From Tritonibacter multivorans (GTDB lineage Bacteria > Pseudomonadota > Alphaproteobacteria > Rhodobacterales > Rhodobacteraceae), in NCBI RefSeq assembly GCF_001458415.1, contig NZ_CYSD01000024.1, positions 23,758 to 87,757 on the forward strand: a stretch of 64,000 nt of DNA, in the 5' to 3' direction. This document shows, in pieces, positions 26,394-32,812 of the stretch. Numbering within the stretch: position 1 is the first letter of the stretch; the number at the start of each line of letters is the position of its first letter. Below the pieces are notes generated by a model. The model ran no database searches, was not told where the DNA came from, and saw only the letters and a list, made by a program, of their open reading frames with translations. The translations under genes were made by a program, and so were the position numbers.

Positions 26394-26425
26394 AGCCTGC
26401 CTCCCCATATCGGAGGCAGGCTTTG
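26394..26425 (+). terminator. Rho-independent terminator ending the signalling operon
   Basis: AGCCTGCCTCC (26394-26404) pairs without mismatch with GGAGGCAGGCT (26412-26422), followed by TTTGCGGTTTT. It lies 20 bp after the kinase stop and tail to tail with the oxidase gene. Confidence 0.88.
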
Positions 26426-26431
26426 CGGTTT

Positions 26432-28675
26432 TCAGACGAAGTCGATGTGCTTGTTAAATGGCATTTCGCGGATGCGTTTGCCGGTGGCCGCAAAGATCGC
26501 ATTGCCAAGCGCAGGCGCTGACGGCGGGATCGGCGGTTCGCCAAAACCACGGATTTTCTCACCGTTTTCCAGCGCGCGGAACTCGATCTCGGGGCATTGG
26601 TTCAGGCGCATGGCCTCGAAATCATAATAGTTCGCCTGTTCCGCCATGCCGTCGGAATAGGTGATTTCGCAGTTCATTGCGTGGCCCAGACCAAAGACCG
26701 TGCCGCCTTTGGCGAGGTTGTCGAGGTTTACAGGGTCAATCACCTTGCCCACGTCACCTGCGACCCAGACCTTTTCCAGCTTGATCGCATCGTCGGTGTT
26801 CACCACCTCAACAATGGTGGCCACCGGCACCCCAAAGGAGAACCCATAGGCCACGCCGCGCCCCCGGCCATTGCCAAGATCCGCACCGGCCCAGTTGCAC
26901 ATGTCACCTACGGCTTCCAGCACTTTGACCGATGGTTCATGGCCCATCAGTCGGATCCGCTCCATCAGCGGGTCCGCGCCTGCGGCATGGATCGCCTCGT
27001 CCAAAAGCGTTTCATAGATGAACACATTGGGACCCGCGCCCACAGCGCGCCACGACGACACCGGCGCAAGGTTTTCCACCGCATAGGACCGCACCCGCAG
27101 GTTCAGCAGGTTGAAATAGGGCGCATCCCAAGCGCCTTCGTGCAGCTGCGCGTCGGGGCCGGGCAGGCTCATGCCAATGCGGCCCATCTGCGATTTCATC
27201 ACTGACTGACCGGCGATCTGAACATCCAGCGCATTGACCTTGCCGTCCTTCACCTTGGCAACACCGCGCCCCATGGTGATGTGGCGGGGGTAGTCATGGG
27301 CAAAGTCTTCTTCGCGGGAATAGGTCAGCTGGACGGGCGTCCCGCGTATCTGATTGGCGATCTCGGCGGCTTGATCGACAAAGCCGAACTCCAACCGGTG
27401 ACCAAAGCTGCCGCCCATGAACATATTGTGCAGATGGACGTTTTCGACGTCATGGCCAGTGATGTCCGCGACGCGCTGTTCCAGCATGGTCTGGATCTGG
27501 TGACCGGTCCAAATGTCGACGCGGTCATCGGTGACCAGAACGGTGGCGTTCAACGGCTCCAGCGGCGCATGGGCCAGATAGGGCGAGCGGTATTCGCCAA
27601 TCACAGACGTGCCCTCTGCCGCGCCGGCGTCGCCGACGGTGCGGGCATCGGCGTTCAGGAATTCTTCCGAGAACGCACCAGCCAAGGTGTGCCAATGGTC
27701 GTCCTGTTCCGCGGGGTAGGGGGCAGGACCCCAGTCAAAGGTGATCGTATTTGCCGCCTGAATGGCGCGCCATGTGTTGTCGGCGACAACCGCCACGCCG
27801 TTCTGCACCGGCAGGATCTTTTTCACACCGCGCATGTTTTCCGCCGCCGAGGCATCATAGCTGTTCAGCGCGCCGCCCTGACGGGGGTTCATCTTGACCG
27901 TGGCGTGCAGCATGCCTTCGGTGCGGAAATCGATCCCGTATTGCAGCGTGCCGGTGGATTTCGCCACCATATCTGCCCGCTTCATCGGCTTGCCGAGGAT
28001 CTTCCATTCCTTGGGGTCGCGCAGGGTCACATCCGTTACCGGGTCGATGGTCGACGCCAGTTCTGCCAGTTCGGTGTATTTCACGGCACTGCCATCGGGG
28101 AATAGCACCGCGCCGCCTTCGGTTTTTAGCTGATCCACCGGCACGCCGGTGTTTTGCGAGGCCGCCAGTTTCAGCGTCTCGCGGGCAATCGCGCCCGCCT
28201 CGCGCAGCTTGTCATAAGAATCGGGAATCGCCGAAGAGCCGCCGGTCGCCATCATCGGCATCACCAGCTTGATCACGCCGCCCAGTACACCGCGCATGCG
28301 TTCTGCCGCGGGGCTGTTGTCATACATCGGATAGCCGGCCATCGCATCCATTGCAGCCGTGTTGTAATAGGCGCGATCGGGCACGCCAAAGCTGATCTCG
28401 ACATCGTCCAGCGCGACATCCAGCTCTTCCGCGATCATCGCCGCCTGCGCCGAGAAAATGCCCTGACCCTTGTCCGCATGGGGCGCGATCAGGGTGATCT
28501 TGTCGCTGTCAATAATGACCCAGGGGTTGAAGCTGGCGCTGCCGGGCGCAAGATCATCCAGATTGGGGTTCGGAAACGGGGTCTTGGCCTTGTAGACGCC
28601 AAAGGCCACGCCCCCGACAACCGCAGCAGAGCCAATCAGAAACGAACGGCGGGCAATTTTACCAAATCTACTCAT
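26432..28675 (-). CDS. Molybdenum hydroxylase large subunit, IorB-like
   Basis: 747 residues. The Tat-type start (KIARRSFLIGSAAVVGG) indicates export to the periplasm. The body is the xanthine dehydrogenase/aldehyde oxidase molybdopterin-binding fold of the isoquinoline 1-oxidoreductase beta type (WVIIDSDKITLIAPHADKGQGIFSAQAAMIAEELDV; MFMGGSFGHRLEFGFVDQAAEI; SWRAVGAGPNVFIYETLLDE; GRGRGVAYGFSFG; RGFGEPPIPPSAPALGNAI). It pairs with the 2Fe-2S subunit 3 bp upstream. Substrates in the family are N-heterocycles or aldehydes; the one here is unknown. The maturation factor and cytochrome partners are not adjacent. Confidence 0.92.
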   Translation of the reverse strand: MSRFGKIARRSFLIGSAAVVGGVAFGVYKAKTPFPNPNLDDLAPGSASFNPWVIIDSDKITLIAPHADKGQGIFSAQAAMIAEELDVALDDVEISFGVPDRAYYNTAAMDAMAGYPMYDNSPAAERMRGVLGGVIKLVMPMMATGGSSAIPDSYDKLREAGAIARETLKLAASQNTGVPVDQLKTEGGAVLFPDGSAVKYTELAELASTIDPVTDVTLRDPKEWKILGKPMKRADMVAKSTGTLQYGIDFRTEGMLHATVKMNPRQGGALNSYDASAAENMRGVKKILPVQNGVAVVADNTWRAIQAANTITFDWGPAPYPAEQDDHWHTLAGAFSEEFLNADARTVGDAGAAEGTSVIGEYRSPYLAHAPLEPLNATVLVTDDRVDIWTGHQIQTMLEQRVADITGHDVENVHLHNMFMGGSFGHRLEFGFVDQAAEIANQIRGTPVQLTYSREEDFAHDYPRHITMGRGVAKVKDGKVNALDVQIAGQSVMKSQMGRIGMSLPGPDAQLHEGAWDAPYFNLLNLRVRSYAVENLAPVSSWRAVGAGPNVFIYETLLDEAIHAAGADPLMERIRLMGHEPSVKVLEAVGDMCNWAGADLGNGRGRGVAYGFSFGVPVATIVEVVNTDDAIKLEKVWVAGDVGKVIDPVNLDNLAKGGTVFGLGHAMNCEITYSDGMAEQANYYDFEAMRLNQCPEIEFRALENGEKIRGFGEPPIPPSAPALGNAIFAATGKRIREMPFNKHIDFV

Positions 28676-28678
28676 CGA

Positions 28679-29140
28679 TCAGGCCCCCTGCAGCATGCTG
28701 GCCGCGTCTTTGACGGCCTCGCGAATACGCGGATAGGTGCCACAGCGGCACAGATTTCCCGACATTGCGTCGTCAATATCAGCGTCGGTTGGGTTTGGGT
28801 TCTGGCTCAGGAAGGCGGCGGCCTGCATGATCTGGCCGGACTGGCAATAGCCGCATTGCGCCACCTGATGTTTCTCCCAGGCCTGCTGGACAATATGCAG
28901 ATTATCGGGCGTGCCCAGACCTTCGATGGTTGTGACCTCGGCGCCCTCGAGGTCGGCGGCGGGCACCTGACAAGAACGGACAGCCTCGCCGTTCAGGGTG
29001 ACGGTGCAGGCGCCGCATTGGGCCACACCGCAACCGTATTTGACGCCGGTCACCCCCAGCTCGTCCCGCAGGACCCACAGAAGGGGCATATCCTCTTCGA
29101 CGCTCACCTCATGGGGCGTGCCGTTTACAGTTAGCTTCAT
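28679..29140 (-). CDS. 2Fe-2S subunit of molybdenum hydroxylase, IorA-like
   Basis: 153 residues. A plant-type ferredoxin cluster motif ([13 protein letters not shown] plus CQVPA) comes first, then the second all-helical 2Fe-2S domain ([25 protein letters not shown]), the complete eight-Cys set of this family. It passes electrons from the molybdenum centre of the IorB-like subunit. ATG 29140 has AAGGAG upstream; the frame is open to 29275 but that extension is not family-like. It is the first gene of the pair and the last chromosomal gene before the island boundary. Confidence 0.93.
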   Translation of the reverse strand: MKLTVNGTPHEVSVEEDMPLLWVLRDELGVTGVKYGCGVAQCGACTVTLNGEAVRSCQVPAADLEGAEVTTIEGLGTPDNLHIVQQAWEKHQVAQCGYCQSGQIMQAAAFLSQNPNPTDADIDDAMSGNLCRCGTYPRIREAVKDAASMLQGA

Positions 29141-29436
29141 GACGTGGCTCCTTCTCCAGACGCACGGCCTTTGCCGCATTCTACGCGGATTCAAGCACAG
29201 GAAAAAGAAATCCCCCTCGCATAGCGTGCCAAACGATTGGTAATCCATGCCAACTTGGCGAAGGACCGCCGACAATCAACAGCAGAAGAAGCGCGCGCTC
29301 AGGCCATTTGGGTCAGCCGAAACAGGGCTATGCCAAGCCGTATCGGGGCGACAAGAGGGAGGAGGCTTTCGACATCAAACCACGATCACTGCTGCCCCGG
29401 GGGGGGACGCTTTTGATCTAAGTGGTTGATTTTATG
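29141..29436. other. Intergenic stretch, chromosomal side of the island junction
   Basis: About 300 bp upstream of the IorA-like gene. I see no gene or RNA in it beyond the presumed promoter of the molybdenum hydroxylase pair. Confidence 0.5.
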
Positions 29437-29483
29437 TGGAGGCGAGTACCGGAATCGAACCGGTGTACACGGATTTGCAATCC
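29437..29483 (-). tRNA. tRNA-Cys(GCA), 3' half only (attachment-site remnant)
   Basis: Read on the minus strand, the stretch holds the anticodon loop TTGCAAA with 3' stem strand TCCGT, variable loop, a full T-arm (ACCGG TTCGATT CCGGT), acceptor strand ACTCGCC, the Cys-type discriminator T and CCA. The 5' acceptor and D-arm are absent; homology to a tRNA-Cys stops in the 5' strand of the anticodon stem at about 29,483. This is the direct-repeat end left when an element integrates in the 3' half of a tRNA gene. The element then lies at higher coordinates and the intact tRNA beyond its far end. Confidence 0.85.
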
Positions 29484-29588
29484 AGAAAGAGCATAAGCGA
29501 AAACAACGGCTTAAGGGTGCAAAACACCCCCTGACAAAAAGTGAACAAAAAGCGAAAGTTTCAAAGCCAAATTCGCCGGTTCAAAACG

Positions 29589-29627
29589 AAAAAGGCCCCG
29601 TCACAGCGGCAACTGTGAACCGGGGCC
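29589..29627 (-). terminator. Minus-strand Rho-independent terminator
   Basis: GGCCCCG (29594-29600) and CGGGGCC (29621-29627) enclose an inner CACAG/CTGTG stem. Five A at 29589-29593 give a U-run on the minus strand. It lies just inside the island and would stop transcription coming from the island towards the tRNA. Confidence 0.75.
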
Positions 29628-29733
29628 AAATAGAAAAAGCCTGTCAGCTTTCGAAGTACATTAGCACAGGCCAGCGCCACACCGCAAACGCTCAGTCCGC
29701 TTTTTCGTGGCCTCTGACCGGTGAGGTGGTCCA

Positions 29734-30597
29734 ATGAGCTGGCGCATCGCAAACGAATGCGCTGAGCGTCGCTTTGGTAGCGCCGCACGCAAACAGATCA
29801 TCATGTTCCTGGCCGATAAGGCGAGCGATGATGGCTCGGGCATCTGGTGCTCCAAGGGGACGATCCAGCGCCACACAGAGCTCAGCGAGAGCACAGTGAA
29901 GCGCACCATCATCGACTTCCTGCGCGAAGGCATTCTGATCGAGACAGGGCGGCGGCACTGCAAGAACGGCTACACCGTCATTTACCGGATTGTGTTGGAA
30001 CGCGTGGCCGCGCTCGAACCCACGGCCGAGCCCGATATTGAGACGGGGGTCACTGTGAACCCCGTCCAGCCTGAACCCGGTACGGGGTCCACGGTGAACG
30101 GGGTACGGGGTTCACGGTGGACCCCAAACCATCCTAAAACCATCCATAAACCACCTACGCGCAGGCGCGAGGTGGCGGAAGAGGTTGAAGATCTTGAAGC
30201 TGAGAAGATCTTGGCAGTCTATCCCGAGGACAGGATCCGAGACCGGCAGACCAGTCTGCGCCTGATCGCAGCAGCTGTGAAGGCCGGAGTGAAGCCCGAT
30301 GATCTGAGGCAGGCGGTCAAAGCCTATGCCAAGGAAAGCGAGGGCTTCACGCGCAGCAAGGTCTGTTTCTCAGACAACTGGTTCAAGATGCGCCGGTGGG
30401 AGAAGGGACTGGCCCAGATCCAGGCCGACCGCGAGAAGGCGCGAGAGGCCGAAGCCAAAGGCCGAGCGAGCCTCGCCGAGTGGATCCACGAGCGCCATCC
30501 CCTTTGCCGCCACATCACCAACCGGCAGATCGAGGATTTGATTGCGTCAAAACTGGTGACGCCAGAACAGGTCCGCGCTGCGGGACTGCAGGTGTGA
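29734..30597 (+). CDS. Replication-initiator-like HTH protein
   Basis: 287 residues. The N-terminal 90 residues form a winged HTH of the HTH_36 type (ARKQIIMFLADKASDDGSGIWCSKGTIQRHTELSESTVKRTIIDFLREGILIE). This is usual in replication proteins of phages, plasmids and integrative elements. A Pro/Gly/Thr-rich linker (about 105-150) is encoded by palindromic repeats. A charged helical C-terminal part with DNRWF-like SDNWFKMRRWEKGLAQ follows. Role inferred: binds its own gene as origin and starts element replication. It is the first gene inside the island. Confidence 0.65.
   Translation: MSWRIANECAERRFGSAARKQIIMFLADKASDDGSGIWCSKGTIQRHTELSESTVKRTIIDFLREGILIETGRRHCKNGYTVIYRIVLERVAALEPTAEPDIETGVTVNPVQPEPGTGSTVNGVRGSRWTPNHPKTIHKPPTRRREVAEEVEDLEAEKILAVYPEDRIRDRQTSLRLIAAAVKAGVKPDDLRQAVKAYAKESEGFTRSKVCFSDNWFKMRRWEKGLAQIQADREKAREAEAKGRASLAEWIHERHPLCRHITNRQIEDLIASKLVTPEQVRAAGLQV
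30046..30125. repeat. Three palindromic iterons inside the replication-type gene
   Basis: GGGGT-CACtGTG-AACCCC (30046-30063), GGGGTcCACGGTGaAC (30084-30099) and GGGGTtCACGGTGgACCCC (30107-30125) share the core GGGGTnCACnGTGnAC. They lie in the linker-coding part of the HTH protein gene, as in lambda-type replication genes where the origin sits within the initiator gene. They are the candidate origin. Confidence 0.6.
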
Positions 30598-30611
30598 GTG
30601 CAAATCGCATG

Positions 30612-30681
30612 TTACGCTGTGGCGCAAAATTTAGATTTTTACGTTGCAGCGTAATTTGTTTTTATTTACGCTGTGCCGTAA
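30612..30681. promoter_or_regulatory. Three hipBA operator copies, 27 bp apart
   Basis: The palindromic 16-mers are at 30612-30627 (TTACGCTGTGGCGCAA), 30639-30654 (TTACGTTGCAGCGTAA) and 30666-30681 (TTACGCTGTGCCGTAA). Each starts exactly 27 bp after the last and the set ends 13 bp before the hipB ATG. The middle copy is a near-perfect dyad. They fit cooperative autorepression by the HipB-like dimer. Confidence 0.75.
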
Positions 30682-30694
30682 AAGGAGCCGCGTC

Positions 30695-30940
30695 ATGGAC
30701 CTCACAGCACGAACGGCCGAGCAGATCGGCGAGGCACTCCGCCGGACGCGCAAAGCGCGCGGCTGGACCCAAAGCGATATCAGCGCGCGCACGAATTTGC
30801 GCGTCGCGACGATTTCGTCGCTCGAGAATGGCGACGCGGGAACCAAGCTCGCCACTGTGCTCGCTGTCATGGCGGCTCTTGGGCTTGAGTTCCGAATGGT
30901 GGAGCGCGGTGGCTCGCTTGAGATCGAGGATATCTTCTGA
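30695..30940 (+). CDS. hipB: HipB-like XRE-family antitoxin
   Basis: 81 residues, a single XRE-type HTH (IGEALRRTRKARGWTQSDISARTNLRVATISSLENGDAGTKLATVLAVMAALGLEF) with a short C-terminal tail (EIEDIF). It neutralises HipA and represses the operon. AAAGGAGCCG precedes the ATG at 30695. Its TGA overlaps the hipA start (TGATG). The three upstream operators are its expected binding sites. Confidence 0.88.
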   Translation: MDLTARTAEQIGEALRRTRKARGWTQSDISARTNLRVATISSLENGDAGTKLATVLAVMAALGLEFRMVERGGSLEIEDIF

Positions 30941-32232
30941 TGGCGAAACGCGGGCGTAGCGGCACTATGCAGGTGCTTCTAAATGGAAGGCTGGTGGGGG
31001 CTTTGCGTCTTGCAGGCTCAGGCGCAATCAACTTCACCTATGATCCGGACTGGCTGTCGTGGCAACACGCCATGCCCATCTCGCTTTCGCTGCCTTTGCG
31101 CGAAGAGGCGCACCAAGGTGGTCCTGTCATTGCCTATCTTGAAAATCTGCTGCCGGACAATCAGGCGATACGTGAGCGCGTAGCCGCTCGGGTGCGTGCA
31201 GGCGGTACGGACGCCTGGCACATGCTGGAGAAAATCGGGCGCGATTGCGTAGGGGCCTTGCAGTTCGTCTCTGGTGAGGTCCCAGAGGATGGCACACTCG
31301 AGGGAGAGCCCGTGTCTGAGGCGCAGATTGCCGATATGCTGCGCAACCTCGCGAGCGCTCCGCTAGGCTTGGACGAGGAAGACGACTTCCGCATTTCCAT
31401 CGCAGGGGCGCAGGAGAAAACGGCGCTTCTGCGCCATGAGGGCGCGTGGATCCGTCCATCGGGGCTCACCCCAACGACCCATATCCTCAAGACTCAGCTA
31501 GGTGTTTTACCCGCAGGGATTGATCTATCCGACAGCGTTGAAAACGAGTATTTCTGCATGAGCTTTTGCCGCGCCATGGGCATGGATGTGGCGGAGGTCG
31601 AGATTGCCGACTTCGAAGACGTGCGAAGCCTTGTCGTGACGCGGTTCGATAGGCGCTGGACCAAGGATGGCCGATTGATCCGCCTCCCGCAGGAAGACTT
31701 TTGTCAGGCGCTATCGGTCCCACCCAGTCAAAAATACCAAATGGATGGCGGGCCAGGGATCACCGAAGGGGTCGAGTTGCTGAAGGGCAGTGATGATCCC
31801 GAGCTGGATCAGCGCGCCTTCTTCCGCGCGCAGGTGCTGTTTTGGCTCCTGGGAGCGACGGATGGGCACGCCAAGAATTTCAGCATCGCTTTGCGCCCTG
31901 GTGGTTTCCGTATGACCCCGCTTTACGATGTGCTGAGTGCCCAAAAAGCAGTGGATGACAGTCAAATTCGCCAAAACCGGATGCGCCTCGCAATGGCGGT
32001 CGACGGGCACTATCGGATCAATGAGGTGGTGCCTCGCCATTTCCTGCAGGCAGCGAAGGCGGCAGGTTTTGGTGTCGCGCTGGCCGAAGAGATCTTGTCG
32101 GACATTGCGACAGAGCTTGAACCTGCCATGGACAAGACACTCGCAGGCTTGCCGGATGGGTTCCCACAGTCATTGGCCGAAGCCATTGTTGCTGGCGCAA
32201 GACGTCGCGCAGCTGCCTTTTGCGCCGTATGA
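30940..32232 (+). CDS. hipA: HipA-family serine/threonine kinase toxin
   Basis: 430 residues. HipA kinases phosphorylate targets such as glutamyl-tRNA synthetase and stop growth. The N-terminal Couple_hipA domain (about 10-110) is followed by the kinase domain with the SIAGAQEKTALL phosphate loop, catalytic LLGATDGHAKNFS (HipA TDxHxKN) and metal-binding TPLYDVLSA. Length matches E. coli HipA. The stop codon lies inside the first of two TATGATC-type palindromes. HipBA modules give persistence and can act against phage; the target here is unknown. Confidence 0.9.
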   Translation: MAKRGRSGTMQVLLNGRLVGALRLAGSGAINFTYDPDWLSWQHAMPISLSLPLREEAHQGGPVIAYLENLLPDNQAIRERVAARVRAGGTDAWHMLEKIGRDCVGALQFVSGEVPEDGTLEGEPVSEAQIADMLRNLASAPLGLDEEDDFRISIAGAQEKTALLRHEGAWIRPSGLTPTTHILKTQLGVLPAGIDLSDSVENEYFCMSFCRAMGMDVAEVEIADFEDVRSLVVTRFDRRWTKDGRLIRLPQEDFCQALSVPPSQKYQMDGGPGITEGVELLKGSDDPELDQRAFFRAQVLFWLLGATDGHAKNFSIALRPGGFRMTPLYDVLSAQKAVDDSQIRQNRMRLAMAVDGHYRINEVVPRHFLQAAKAAGFGVALAEEILSDIATELEPAMDKTLAGLPDGFPQSLAEAIVAGARRRAAAFCAV

Positions 32233-32272
32233 TCCGCAGATCATATTTCCGCTTTATGATCGTTAGATCATA
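32228..32272. promoter_or_regulatory. Twin perfect palindromes at the end of hipA
   Basis: TATGATC-cgca-GATCATA (32228-32245) and TATGATC-gtta-GATCATA (32255-32272) have identical 7-bp arms and start 27 bp apart, the same spacing as the hipB operators but a different sequence. The first spans the hipA stop codon. They look like operators for another regulator, facing the small gene at 32554. Confidence 0.55.
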
Positions 32273-32553
32273 TTGACTGAGAGCAATCTGCAGGACCAGT
32301 GCAGTAGTTGCAGCATTCCGGGCCAACTTTGACGGACCAGCCCAGAGATTGATGGCCGAACTCAGATCCTCAATGCCGTGTTTCTGATTGCTGAACATAA
32401 GCGGGCAGCCGTAGCAGACGCGGGGCAAGCCCCGCTTCAACAAGAAAATTCCCCTGCGCCAGCGCATTCCTCGCGAGGCAAGTTTCTCGCTGACAGCCCC
32501 TTGGTGCCAGCTTTGGTCATGTTCATCGAAACACTCAAAGTGAGGATCAAAAA
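32273..32553. other. Non-coding gap after hipA
   Basis: No supported gene. It contains a perfect 7-bp hairpin GCGGGGC-aa-GCCCCGC (32420-32435) and a GCGAG/CTCGC stem near 32473-32491. The promoter of the 65-residue gene presumably lies here. Confidence 0.5.
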
Positions 32554-32751
32554 ATGGCTACTCAAACTCTGAAACTGAACGTCAAATCCGGCGAAAAAGA
32601 CGGCAAGAACTTCTGGGACCGCTGCGGCGTCGTCTTCGTCAACACCGACGACAGCGGCAAGATCACTTCGATCAACGTCAAGCACAGCATGTTCCCCGAC
32701 GTCGACATGGTCGCCTTCCCTCGTCGCGATGAAGACCCGGTCATCGAGTGA
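32554..32751 (+). CDS. Small hypothetical protein of mobile elements
   Basis: 65 residues, MATQTLKLNVKSGEKDGKNFW, with beta-rich composition and a C-terminal FPRRDEDPVIE. GAGGAT stands 6 bases before the ATG. The codon use (many AAC, GAC, ATC) is that of a well-expressed gene. No domain is recognised. It is flanked by the twin palindromes upstream and a strong inverted repeat downstream, so it looks like a free-standing unit. Confidence 0.7.
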   Translation: MATQTLKLNVKSGEKDGKNFWDRCGVVFVNTDDSGKITSINVKHSMFPDVDMVAFPRRDEDPVIE

Positions 32752-32756
32752 TCTTA

Positions 32757-32785
32757 GCGCCAGGGCGGGACTCCCGCTCTGGTGC
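32757..32785. terminator. Inverted repeat between convergent genes
   Basis: GCGCCAGGGCGGGA (32757-32770) pairs with TCCCGCTCTGGTGC (32772-32785) with only wobble-type mismatches. Its place between the 65-residue gene and the convergent DUF262 gene fits a terminator, although no T-run follows. Confidence 0.6.
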
Positions 32786-32812
32786 CCCGTTGCTCAAGGC
32801 TCTGGACTTTTC

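Noticed and set aside
29437..29510. Functional tRNA-Cys gene
   Set aside because: The 5' acceptor strand and D-arm are missing; only the 3' half can be aligned.
29426..29737. 103-codon plus-strand frame across the tRNA fragment
   Set aside because: It runs through the tRNA-Cys remnant and a terminator hairpin and has no domain or ribosome-binding site.
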